Assembly (NCBI GenBank): GCA_013397795.1
Contig: VZTJ01004697.1
Span: forward strand, 662,649-726,648
DNA: 64,000 bases
Source: Orthonyx spaldingii
Taxonomy: Eukaryota > Chordata > Aves > Passeriformes > Orthonychidae
Reading direction: 5' to 3'
The notes beneath the pieces were generated by a model. It was not told the DNA's origin. It did not search any database and worked only from the letters and a program-made list of their open reading frames with translations. Made by a program: the position numbers and the translations under genes. Of this stretch, positions 26,801 through 39,120 are shown one piece after another (position 1 is the first letter of the stretch; every line of letters starts with the position of its first letter).

Positions 26801-28004
26801 CTGCTGAATCTGTCTAGTGGTCGAGCTCCTGTTTGTGGAATAAATTTCATGAAAGATGCACTTATTTATGTTAGCCTGTGATATGTCGGTCTAGACCAAC
26901 TGGTATGTTTTAAGAGGTTGGGAAAGAAAAGAAAAAGAGATCAAGGTATTTTGCTTGCACTTTTTGCTTTAAGGTAATTTAGTCTAAAAATCTTTGAAGT
27001 AAAATAAACATTGTATTTTAAGTAGCTGAAGGCATTTACTGTGTTTGCAAAGACCTTTGCTCTTTACAGTCTGGTTTGAGGAGATTTGTTTTTGCCTAGA
27101 AGAAACAAAAATATTTGTGAGCTTGCTTTTGACTCCTGGACTGCCACTTCTGTGTGGAATTGTGGAATTGTACAAAACTTCATTTCAATATGAGTCCAAA
27201 GGAGAGATACCCTGATAGTGGAGTGGTGTAGAAAAGTGACATTGAACTCTTTCTTTCAGGGTTTGCTTTGAAGAATGATGGGTTGTATTTGTTTCAATTT
27301 CCCCTCCACGTAGTGCCGCTGCTCAGATTGGCACTAAGAGCAGTCTTGATGCAGGTGCTGTTTAGAGAGGTTGTCCTCATGAGCCTTAACAGGTGACTGC
27401 CTCTGTGGGTCAGAAACTGTCCCTGAAAGTCTCATGTGTGATGGTCACCACCTGACATTTGGAGCACCTCTCAGATCTTTGAAACATTCATTGGTCCTGC
27501 ACTATGAAGTCTGTGTTCATCTGATGTAATTAATTCTGCTGGCTGGGACAGATTTATTATTAGCAATGGAAACGCTGTGAAACATGACAAACCTTGAAGT
27601 CAGATGAAAAGTAGCATTTTTAGCTCATTTTGTTATACTCTTTCCTGCCAGCCGCACCATGAATATATATGGACCAGTCCTGAAAATGCATTTGTAAACC
27701 CTAAATGTCAATACTTGCTGCACTGTTAAGTTTAGCAGGTAGAAAAGTTTCACTTGTAATTTAAATGGTGAGCTACAGATGCTTATTCCCTACTCATGTG
27801 GGAAAGGTTTCTAAATCCAGGTTTGGTACCTAATGGTTATATTTTTCAGTGCAATTGAAATAAAGTTGTGGCCTTTTGTGGAGCTTTGTAATTCACAGAA
27901 CTGTTGCTCTTGTTTGATTCAGCGCAGCATTACTGACAATTCAGGGTAAAGAACTATGTTGTCATCTTTCTACACAATAAATGTGTAAAAGGACAGAAAC
28001 AGTG

Positions 28005-28352
28005 TGTGATGAACTGACCACAACCCCCATTCCTTGTTCCCCTGCCGCTCTAGTGGGGAGGCGGCAGAGAATTTGGGAGTGAAGTTCAGCCTTGGAAGAA
28101 GGGATGGGTGGCTGGAAAGTGTTTCAAGATTTGCTTTTATTTCTCCTTATCCTGCTCTAATTTGACTGGTAATAAATTAAACTAATTTCCCCAAGTGGAG
28201 TCTGTTTTGCCCAAGACAGAAACTGGTGGTTGATCTCTCCCTGTCCTTATGTAGACCCATGAGCCTCATATTTTCTCTGACTAGCTGAGGAAGGGAGTGG
28301 TAGAGTGGCTTTGGTGGGCACCTGGTGTCCAGCCAGGGTCAAACCACCCCTA
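28005..28352 (+). mobile_element. LTR-like element (avian endogenous retrovirus type), probably solo
   Basis: I recognise this as a dispersed avian sequence of LTR type from its order of landmarks: ACTGACCACAACCCCCATTC near the start, a CTCCTTATCCTGCTCTAATT stretch, AATAAATTAAACTAATTTCC with a polyadenylation signal, GAGTCTGTTTTGCCC, and the end GGGCACCTGGTGTCCAGCC. A polyadenylation signal followed by a short downstream segment suits the R-U5 part of an LTR. No internal retroviral gene and no partner LTR are visible. I could not define target-site duplications, so both edges are approximate, and I do not assign a named family. Confidence 0.55.
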
Positions 28353-31300
28353 TAGGTTATGTAATAAAATCAGAGAACACCTTGAAGTGTGAGAATGTGA
28401 TTCTGGTAAAGAGATAAACACACCAGATTAAAAACTAAACCAACCCCTCTTAAAAGACTTGTCCTCAAGAAAACAAGCCACACAGAAGCCAGCAAAACCT
28501 ACTCTGATGTGAAATACTTGATTTTCTGGTAATAAAATACTAAAGTAAAAGTTTTAAATGTATTCATATAGCTTTTGCCAAATAGCAACAACCATGCATG
28601 AATTTTTCTACTGTCTTCTGGATTATTTGTAAGGGAAAATACTTAGATCCTGGTTTTGCCACTAAATCTTTCAAAAAAAGAAAAAAAATCGCACAGGAAA
28701 GATTTGTGTGTATGAGAGAACTTTGCTTGTTTATGTTGTTAGAGCTTGATTTTGCTCTTTGAATGTAAGGTTATGTTTAAAGCTACGTTTTTCTGGCATC
28801 TACTAGATTATGTTCTTCAGAACTCTTTATATGGGCTAAAATAAGCAGTAGTAGTTAAACAAATATGGCACAGTCAAAGCAAATGCTTTGATCAAGTATT
28901 GTTGACAAATGTACTGTTCCAGAAAGCTTTAAATAACGTGTTTTATTTCTGTCTTGCTGTAGTGCATGGCATTAGATGAATCAAAACAGGTGGATTTCAA
29001 AAGTTATATGCATGTTTTAGAAACTGGTGATTAATCAAGAATTATAGTAGTGCAATGTGTATGTCTTTTAGTAAGTGCACTTAAAAACACATTTGGCAAT
29101 AAATACATCATTTAGGTACATAACCAAACAATTTAAGGAAAAGTTCAAGAGCAATGATGGCGTTGCCTAATGTTTGTATGTATATTGAATCTGGCTGCTT
29201 ATTCCTGTTTGGAGAGAGATTTCAGCTTTGGATAGTGTTTATAGGGTCTCAAGCACCTGTACATTGCAACCTTCTGCCAGGGAATATTAAAGACTGCAGC
29301 TCCAAGAGCCTCATACTGCAGGTTGTCCTCCTAGTATTTGTGAGATACTGTCATGTTTCTTGTCACTTCTGCTGCAGTTTTAAGGTCTGCAGTGATTGTG
29401 ATTCAATACAGTGTGCCTTTTGGACAGAGAAAGACATAATTGTTGATTTTAAACACAGGGGGACCTTTGCTGTCGTATAAATACGCTAAGGAGCTTTCTT
29501 GTGCCAAAAACTTAGAGCTATGATCTGCTAGATACAAACTACTTGATGAATTGGCACAGAAAGTGACAAGTTAGCAGTAGCAGCTTTTAAATGTGTGTTG
29601 CACCACAAAATATAATGCCTAAAAATGAAGAATCTCTCAGAATTTTTTAGGTGTTGGAGATCTGAGCTGCATAAATGTGAGAAAGGATTGTAGGGTGCTG
29701 AGTTGCACTGTGGTGTTTTTTTCTGAAAAAGGAACCTTTGAACCAGAAGCTGTGAGATGGTTTCTGTTGAATATCAGTGGAGCCAAAAATTCACCTGCTT
29801 GTCCCCTGAGTGTGATTTGTTCCCACAAGAGGTGGGAGACAGACATCTGCAGTGGCTGCTTGGCTTCTGCAGTTGTTCACAGTCTGAATCACTGGTTTGA
29901 ACTTTTGTTGGTCTCAGATTAACTTAATGCAATAGAATGAGAATTCTATGGCGTATGAAGACTTGGCATACACTTTTTCTTTTATCCCTGCTGTTGGACC
30001 TGGCAGAAAATCAGTGCATTTACCTCACCGTGGTATGGCAAAAACTCTTTCTTGATGTGACTTGATTTTTTTTCTTGTTTGTACTTCATGGCTTTCGGGA
30101 AGCTGAGTGCTGCTTTTGTTTGAAGCTCAAGTATGAGCTCATGCCATCTAACTGAGGCTGAGATGTCAAAGGTAGGGCCTCAGTGTGTCTTTTGCAGATG
30201 ACCCTCTCCTGCATCGATTTATGGATGCAGCCATGGGGGTTCCAGCTAAGAGCAGAAAGTGAGGTGGAATGAATGCAGGCCTAATTGCATTTCTGAAATG
30301 AAATACAAGCTTCTAAAACCGCTAAAAACCATGGGTGAATCTTTCTGATGTATGTGTCAATTGACATATGTCTTGTCACCACCATCTCTCTGACAGTTTA
30401 TGCCTAAAAGAATCCAACTTTCTTCGCAGGTGTGCAAATTTTGCTCCTCGCGCTTTCATCAGTTTGGAAGATAGGATAGGGCTTGCTAAACCACTGAAAC
30501 ACTTCAGAGCGAAGTGAAGACCTTGTCTCTGTATACAATGCTTATTTATGGCTGTTGTGTAGCTATATCACCAAAAATGTTGTGCCTTGTGATGTACCTC
30601 CTGATTTCAGGGTCCTAAATGTCCTCAGGGAGCTAATGAGCTTGCTTGTTTTTCTTATTTAAATAAAGTCCTTGTGTTTTCAAAGCACGATGAAGTAAAC
30701 AGATTTGATACCTCATTCTCCTTTGTTGGATGCAGCTGTATTTTATTAAATATACACAGTTCTGTACTGCCACTGCAGTGCAATGTCTGTGTTGTGCACT
30801 TTGAAAGAAGGATAGGCATGGTTGTGATGTAATGTCCAAATACTGTTTCATCTTGTGATTTTTCTAGCAAAATTCCTTTGAAAAATAACAAAAAAATTAT
30901 CCCTTTACTTCTGTGGAATATAAGTGCCATGATCATCTCTGGAAAGACTAGCATTTGGAGTTTAAGTGAAAACCACTCTCAAAATGGGAATCCACCTTCA
31001 TGAGTTTTTTTTGCAGCAGTGGTGTACTCAGGGGTTTATTGAAAGCCTTTTTTAGCATGATGCAGACTGTCTGCTTTCCTTTCTTTATTGCTTTACATTT
31101 TGTCAGAGCTTAAGTGATCTTTAGTCTCAAGCATTCATAATCCTTTGCTATGGCAGGGCTGTGGGAGCAGCTACCTGAATGTAATGAGCAAACTCACCAT
31201 GAAGTGGAAATTGCCGTGTAGATAAGGTCTAGGGAAAGTGGGTTTAAATGAAGAAAGCAATAAGATGTAATCTCCCCAGAGATCTGAAAGGAAATCTGAT

Positions 31301-31984
31301 TGCACCGGCTGATTTAGAGAGGAAACACTGATTTTCGCTGATGTAGTTTTACAGCTTTTATTTATCCTACATGTCACCATACAGTCATTGTGTCTGTACT
31401 GCAGCACTAAAAAAGATGCGTAAATGTTTTTTGTTGATAAAGCCCCACATAGAAGTCTCTATGTGACTGCAAGTTCTTCATTACAGCCCTGTCCCTCAGC
31501 ACAAGCTACAGGGTGGCTGTTACACTGATTAGTTAAACTCCTGAAATGTTCCTCTTGTAGTGCCCAGCACTACAGACTGTCCACAGCAAGAAGTGAGAAT
31601 TTTTCTCACTTGTAATTTAAAGCAGGAAACATGTCCAGTCCTGTTTTTCAGTATAGTGCAAAGGAAAGTACTGGTGGGGATCTTGTGGCCAGCCTGAGAT
31701 TTTGGAGCTCTTTTCCCCTCAGCTCATCTTGGAGGACCAGCAATGGCTGCCCCCTCGTCTTTAATTCCTTTGTTATCCTAACTCCTCGCTTAGCCCTTAA
31801 GGCAGGTTAATGCCTTTCAGCTTTACCCTTGTCTGATACCTGAATTGGGGACACAAAAAGTCCCTGTAAAACTGTCTGGTGATGCTGACTGGTAGGGCTG
31901 CTGTGACAGGAAAGTGAGGAAGAAACTGGCTGCTCTCTGTGTCCTGCTGTAGGCTGAACATACCCTTATTGTTATTTCTGGATG

Positions 31985-31997
31985 CGCTGATTCAGCG
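31985..31997. promoter_or_regulatory. T-MARE-like palindrome (candidate MAF/AP-1 site)
   Basis: CGCTGATTCAGCG is a perfect 6+1+6 palindrome containing GCTGANTCAGC, the core of the MAF recognition element (consensus TGCTGASTCAGCA). Only the outer bases and the central base deviate. Binding is not demonstrated. Confidence 0.3.
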
Positions 31998-32999
31998 TGG
32001 CAGCGGTGCGTAATATATACAAAATATGAGAGACTACATATGTCAGATTAAAAAGTAAACAGGTCAGAGTGTGTCGTCTGATGTGTATTTATAGTACTCT
32101 GACATCAGCAGGGGTTATGTACATCTGAAGGCTAATTCAGCCTGTGCAGTAAGTGGAGAAAAGTGTGCCTCAAGCCAAAGCAGCAGAGGCTGCATATCAT
32201 GTGTTTCAGTGAATATCACTTCTAACTGCCCTTCTATATACCCTACTTACATTGTATATCTAACCTCAGCGATTAGCGCCTGTTAGGTATAAATGTGGTG
32301 ACAAGCTGTACCTTTCTGGAGTTGCTTAAGAGTTACAAATAGGCATGACTGAGTAGTTGAAGGACATTGAATTAAACATGCTTGAATTAATAGGGTAATG
32401 ATTGGTGCTGCTCAGAGCTATAAAATAAACACTAGCTGGAGCTCTGTGCTATGTGGCAACCAGATCGAGCCATGGGGTTGCTGAAGTATTCTGAAATGAC
32501 TCAACTTTGTTAAGTGAGAGAGATAATCCTAAGAAAGCTCTGTACGTGGGCTCCCTGTGCAGTTAACATTTTAAACCCCCCTTTGGCTTGTTGTTATGAC
32601 TTCAAAGATACTCTAAAGCCTTTGTTAAATTGATCATTAACTCTGCAATGTTATAATTAGACATTTGAACTTGGCTGCATTCAAAAAGAAAATGCAAGAA
32701 TGAAAATCCTGACCAGTGTTGTTTCACTGCAGCTCATCAGCATGTTCAGAGAAGGATTAAAGTTCCACAGGAGTTAAAAAGCAACGGGGATTGAAGGCAT
32801 TAACCAGCCTTGCAGGATGGATAGGGAGCCATTAATCCACAAAGTTTTTCTTTGAAAGTATGGAGTGAGAATAATGTCAGGAACCTGAAATGGGTTTCTG
32901 CTGGAGATTTAAATTTAAGCTCATAAACCATTCTGATGGGAATGTTGGGCTGGAAGCGTGTGTTGGGGAATCCTTAAGTTTGCAGCCCAGCAACTGAAC

Positions 33000-33330
33000 A
33001 CGTTACAGCCATCAGCTGTGGGCTGCCGCTGACCTGTTCCGGGGCTGCAAAGCCGGCGGAGGAAGCACCGGAGGCGGCTTCAAACAATAGCAACGAGCGC
33101 AAGCGGCGGCTGGGAAGATTGAGGGTGGCTGGAGGCTGCGGTTAAAGTTTATGAGGTCTGGGGCTGGGAGAAGCTCAGCCCTACGTCTCCCACTTTCTTT
33201 GCTCAGCCTCTCCTGATGGAGTACAAGTCGAGACAACAGCTGGTAGCTACTATAAGCCCGGCTGCGGAGTGGATGGGAAAACCTGTCTCCATAGAAACAG
33301 AGCAGGCATTGCATGTGCTGCTCCTGCTCG
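33000..33330. promoter_or_regulatory. CpG-dense patch in intron 2 (candidate enhancer or promoter)
   Basis: Positions 33001-33120 are about 63% G+C with 11 CpG, an observed/expected ratio near 0.9, while the surrounding intron is AT-rich and CpG-poor. CpGs continue at lower density to about 33330. A weak X-box-like GTCTCCATAGAAAC lies at 33285-33298. Open frames on both strands here have no recognisable product and are expected where G+C is high. Retained CpGs suggest the patch is unmethylated in the germline or under constraint. Promoter or enhancer activity is inference. Confidence 0.4.
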
Positions 33331-36300
33331 ATCTGGGGAGTAGCTGGCTAAAGACATCTGGTCAGTGTAGCCAATTCTCTGGGGAAATTAGCTCATTTCA
33401 TCTGATAGTAACCACAGAAACTTTTGACTTGGTTTAATCGTATGATGCTGAACATGCGATAGAACCAACTGGTTCAGCAGTTTCAAAAGTCAAAGATTAT
33501 CTAACTACTTTAAGATAAATCTTGTTGTAATGAAGACTATTGCTTGTACTCATTACCCTGCCCTTGCTCTTCCCTGTGGTGATGTTTCTGTCTAGTATGA
33601 GGTGATTCTTCAGTGTGGGGTGGGTTTTATGAATTCAAAGATAGTTTTCTCATTCTAAATATTTATTTCTTTTGCTTACAAGAGCTCTTTTTATTATACA
33701 GTGAGACCTCTAAGCCTTTCATCTTCGTGCAGCTCTGTATAGTGTGGGATAATGTCTGTGTTAACATACTATGGCCTGTACTCTAAAAAAGTTCACTCCC
33801 AACCCCCAAAATCTTGGGTTAATTAACTCTTAAATATTTTCAAAAGAAATATTCTGAACAGTTATGCAGCTAAAAATAAACCTCAAAATAACTGTTGAAT
33901 ATGTGTCAAAGTCTTGAGCTATTTAGCGTCAATTAAATCAATTATGGATCATATTTTTGCATACAATACAGGAAAATTCCCAATTGATTTTTGTGGAACA
34001 AATTCTGGATCCAATAGGCAGAGACTATACTGAGGATATGGTGATTGGGTATGTTGGCTGTTGTTATTTTCCTGTTTACCGTAAAATTTATCAGCTCATA
34101 CTATTTGTGTAACATTTAGAAATTTGGAGGAAATGGAAGAATGGAAACTTTTTTTTCCATTTGCACATTAGGACATCACTGTATATTTTTCATATGCCAG
34201 TAAATTAATGTAGTGGATGATAGCTTTTCTGGAAGAATAATGCATACAGAAAAGTGTCTTTGAAGGGGCCCAAGAGGAACATCCTAAATGTGCGGGGCAC
34301 AAAGAAATGCTTGATCTTCCACCACCCCCACCTGCTACTGACACCTACTCCTGGTTACAAATATTTGAACTCAGTGGGTTGTTGTGACCATCATGATCTA
34401 GAAAATGAGAATGTGTGGACAGGCATAAGCCCGAACCGTATGTCTCTGTTTATGGAAGACCAGAAGAGCTGTCAGTCTTTGAGAAGCTCTACCCATGACT
34501 TCTGTTTGAGCATGTGGGGTTGAATGAGAGAAGTGTGTTCAGCTCTGCTGGACAACAGCAATAAATGATTTTATGGAGAATAAGAGCTGCTAGCTGTTAT
34601 AGTTCTTAAGAAAGGTCTAAAGGGCATCTAAAGGCCTTAATAGAAATCTGAGAATTGCTTCTCATAAACAAAGGGGCCTGAGCTTCCCAAATCAGACAAG
34701 TGCAGCAGATGTTTGAGGGCCCCAGGTGGGTTATATAGATGTTAATAAAGCAGATGAGCTGCAATCAGTTAATGAAAGAAGATTAATCAATCTGAGTTGA
34801 TTCAAGAAGTGACTGACTACCTGATGAATGCATGTACCTTATTTAACGAAGATTCTTTGGTTTCTTTGTCTGCTGAGCTCATGCTCTGATGAACCAAGAG
34901 TTACATCTCTCTGTGGACTTAAACCATTGAAAATAGGGGTCATTTTTTTTTTTTTTTCCCCAAATGCTTTTCTTTCCTACCTGAAAACAGTCATGTAACA
35001 ATGTGAAGGTAGCATGTGGGTGAGTGGTGGTAAAGATGGCATGAAGGAAGTCTTTCCTTTTCTAGTCTGGACTTCATACTGAATTTCATGGCAAATGAAT
35101 TGTCCTTGAAACTGAAAAATAAACCTCTTGGTTTCATAGTTTTAAATTTCTGGCTACAGGAATCAATAAGAAAAAATTTCTACCTAATCAGAGAAAAATA
35201 ATATTATTATAGAAAGAGTTAAGATGCAAGGATGCTTTCGGGGTCTTAAGGTGGGTGGTTGTTTGCCTTTCTTCATTTTGTTTGTTTGTTTTTATGAAGC
35301 CAAATGGCTTTGGTTGAAACTTCCAATAAGTCTTCCTGAAGCTGGATGTTGATAAAAATTAGGGAATTCTGGTCAGTGCGGTTATTAACATGAAATCTTT
35401 CCTCTCAGGGTATAGAAAGTGTATTTCTTTTTCACTGGGCTCCTTATTTTCACAACACTTTCAGGCAGTTTAAATCTTCTCTGACATGCCTGGTCTTCTG
35501 ATCTCTCCAGATCAACTCATGGATTTGGGAGTTTTGAGAGGGAAACTGGAGGTGGACAAGGTAATCACATGGACCTCTCTAGGGAGACAATCCCAAAAAT
35601 AGAAACCCCACACAAACATCTCTCTCAAGCAAGAACTGATAGTAAATTTCCTCTGCTTTTTATATTGTTGCTCCAAGCTGAGTTCAAAGCACTTCTTCTA
35701 CGATGTCTGGGGTTTTTTTGCAGCTTTTAGCTGTCTATTAGTTAGGTTGGGTAGTATAAGACAGTCGTATATTCTGTCCCTTTATTGGAAAAGGGTAGGC
35801 ACTCCAGAAATCATTGCTGCTTACATCTCAATGTGCCTAGGGCACTTGACATGGATTTCCCTTTGTATGTCCCTATTTCTCTCCATTAACTGGAGAAAAA
35901 GGCATCTATTTTACCTTATTCAACTACTTGGAGTTTTCGGTCCCCATAAGGTCACTTTCTAGCCTGGCAGTTAATGCTAATTTAGTTAATCAGTAGAAAT
36001 ATTACTTTTGCTTGTATAATTGTTTCATAGTGACGAACATGCTTGAAAACACATCACATGTGGTCACAGAGGTTTTTTAAGAGTTTAGCTGGTGTTTGGA
36101 ATATGGTACAATTGCATTTCTGATGCCTGGCTACATACTGGCTTTTGTCTGTGTTTTCCTTACAGGAGGCATGAATTGTTGATGATGTGGCTCAGTAGTC
36201 AGGTATAAGTGGTGTAAGGGTGTAATCTTCCCTTTTCAACAGATAGGTTCAGCTGTGCTTGTCTGTTATGGATTGCAGCTCACTTCAGTGGTCATCCCAT

Positions 36301-39060
36301 TGACTTGGATGGGGATATTCAAGACTAAATTGTTATAGAGTGAAGAGGTGTCAGAAATCAGATCTGTGTTGAGGACTGTGGGCAGCTTAGTGTTAAAGCC
36401 TCAAGATGAGGCCTAATCCTGAAACAAAATGTCAGAAGTATTCTTCCTGCCAAAACTCTGAATAGCTTCTTTTATCACTGGGTCCTATGATTGTGTTGGC
36501 TCACAGGCAGAGTTGCACAACGTACTGAGCAGCAGTAAGAGGTACAACCTGAGCAAAAGAGGAGCTTCTCGGCTCCGGAAGAGGAAAAAATACTTCAGTG
36601 GGATTCCTTAGAGCTGGAGTTCTGACTGAATTATCTTTGTATTTATTTTAACTGTAAAACATTTGAAGGTTGAAAAAACACCCTCATTTCCCTGCTTTAA
36701 AGAGTAGAAAGAACCACAGTACATAAAGTGAAGTTAAAAGGAACTCCTTGAATGTTGTTAAGGATTCCAGAAGTACTCTTTAATTGCTGCCAAAACTAAT
36801 GCAGCTGGAATTTCTGTGGAAAACATCAGTGCAATAGCCAGTTAGTACACAAATACCTCCAGTTTGCAATAGATTCCCCTCCTCAAGCTTATTCACCCGT
36901 TCTCCATGTTAAAAAAAAAAAAAAGAATCCATGTTTAATGTTACACTTAATATTGAAACAGTTAAACATGATTTCTCATAGCATGCAAGGAGGTACACAG
37001 TGGTGACTGCTTGGTGTTGCTCTGAGAACTGATTACTCATTCCACCACCACCATTGTTTGCTGTAGTTTTAAAGCTAAAAAATAATCAAATTCAATTCCA
37101 TGAGAATGCAATTAATTCATAAAGTGTCTAAAAAGAGGGCTTTCATAGTGTTTTTCAGAGTCATTTAGCACCCAAGATGAACATAGTCCATGTCTTTCAT
37201 AGCATGAAATACCCATTACTATTACTCAAAAGGTGTGAAACCACATAAAGGATTACCACAAAGTTTCTACCTCTTTTAGAGCACTGTAAAGCTTGATGTT
37301 TAAATAAGCACAATGTTTCTGGTTTTATCAGCATGCCATTTGGGACAAGTAATGTGGTACATGATAGCAGAATTCTCTGATACAATGTGCTAGGGCCAGA
37401 TTTCTAATGATGAGAGCTTTATTGATGGACTTACTAAAAACATGCACTCATGTCATCAGCTTTGCTATCCCAAATGCAATAGCTTATAAATATTTAAATA
37501 CCCAGTTATGGGACACAGCTTTACCATACTTTCATATCTACTATGTTTCCTTTGGCCATCCAGCTGATGAGGAAACACACCTTGTACACCAGGCAGTCCC
37601 TTATGTGCATTTCTAGTGTAAAGTGATTGTTATGAATTAAACCCTGAACAAGTACTAGCAATTGACAAACTTAAATGTGAATGTGTTATGTGTTGGGGAA
37701 AGGGCAAACACGAGGTTGTCATTAAAACCATTTTTAGCAGAGCTGTTTTAGCTCTATTCATGTGTCGGTATTTGGTGGTTGTGCATCAGGACTCCCCTTT
37801 TTCTCCTTCTCACTTAGTCTTAGAAAATAACTTTGCTTGGTAATTATTTATTTTGCATACCGAGAAAATATTGCTATAAAAGGATTTTTTTTACAGTGGG
37901 AAAAACATTATCACCTCTCAGTAATGGTGTGCTGTGAAGAATGTCACGTGTTTCAGTTACCAGTCACACAGAGTGCTGGTTTGTATCGTGGGTTAGTAAA
38001 TACTGAGGTTGAGTATGTTTAAAGCAAGGAGTTGCCTTTCTTTAGTATAACCTTCTGCTTCACTTCTGTAAGACAACTGCTACAAGTGTGAGTTTTCACT
38101 GGTTCCATTGTTGCTGAACATCTTTTTGTGTGGGATGAGCATTTTTGGTTCCAGTGGGTAGTCTTGGCTCTCTGATTTGGCAGTAAGGCCTTGGGTGTCC
38201 AGATTAGACTTCAAGTTTTTTGTTGATATCACATCTAACATGTAATAGGATCTTGAGAGGCTTAAGCAGGCAGACAGACAAAGCTCAACTTTTTAAAAGA
38301 GTAAGCACTGAAAACTGCAGAGGAGATATAAAACTTAGGCTAAAATATTGGATGGTCTTTTGATATTAAAAAAAATTCAAACCACAAAACAAGAAGAGTT
38401 TTTATAACTATGGGCAAAATTCATCTAACTGTGGAGTAGGACTGACATTTCCTTCATCACTTACTGGGAAAAATTCTTTGAAAATGTGGGTTTACAAAGA
38501 TATGTGTAGTTTAATTACTAATTTAAGCAACAGTAAATCTCAGATCAAAGAGAAGGGCCTAGAAAATTCTGCTATTCCTAGAAAAAATCCTTTAATGAAT
38601 CACCTGGAAGTATAGTTCACATAAAGAGCAGATAGGCCTCAAGCTTTAGAAAAATGAGTGCAATAATATGAAATTCTGCTCTACTGCAAGCAGTTGGATG
38701 TTCTGGTATGTTAATGCATTTATAATGCATAACCAGTGCTTTGGTTGTTCTAATAATGTGTGTTTTAAAGTGTACTCTAAGTCTGACCTTCATTACCCAA
38801 TGTTCCTGTACAGAAGAGGCTCATCTATCTCTAAACCGTGCTCCTTGTGCCCATTACTTTTGAGTTGCAATTGTTTTTAACTCTTCAAATACTGCTCTGC
38901 AGAGGGGATTCTTCTGGTTAGGTGACTTTCCCTTGGTATTATGCAGAGTCTTGAGTTTATTCTTGACATGTACTAGGCATTGCTTTTACAAGGTCCCTCC
39001 TGTTCCAAAGAGTTTTGGAGTACAGTGTTGCTGAATTCTACCAAATACCAGCTTAGTGAT

Positions 39061-39120
39061 TTGTTTGGTTTGCTTTTTAATTTTTTTTTATTTTGGTTTG
39101 GTTTTTGTTTTTTTTTTTTT
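39061..39120 (+). repeat. T/G-rich low-complexity tract
   Basis: This stretch is composed almost wholly of T and G, with T runs up to 13 nt at the right end. Similar GT-rich stretches occur at 55733-55800 and 60601-60656. Confidence 0.85.

Noticed and set aside
33012..33437. 100-codon minus-strand and 73-codon plus-strand open frames in the CpG patch
   Set aside because: Neither has a recognisable domain, and G+C-rich DNA lacks stops by composition. No supporting splice or coding signature is visible.
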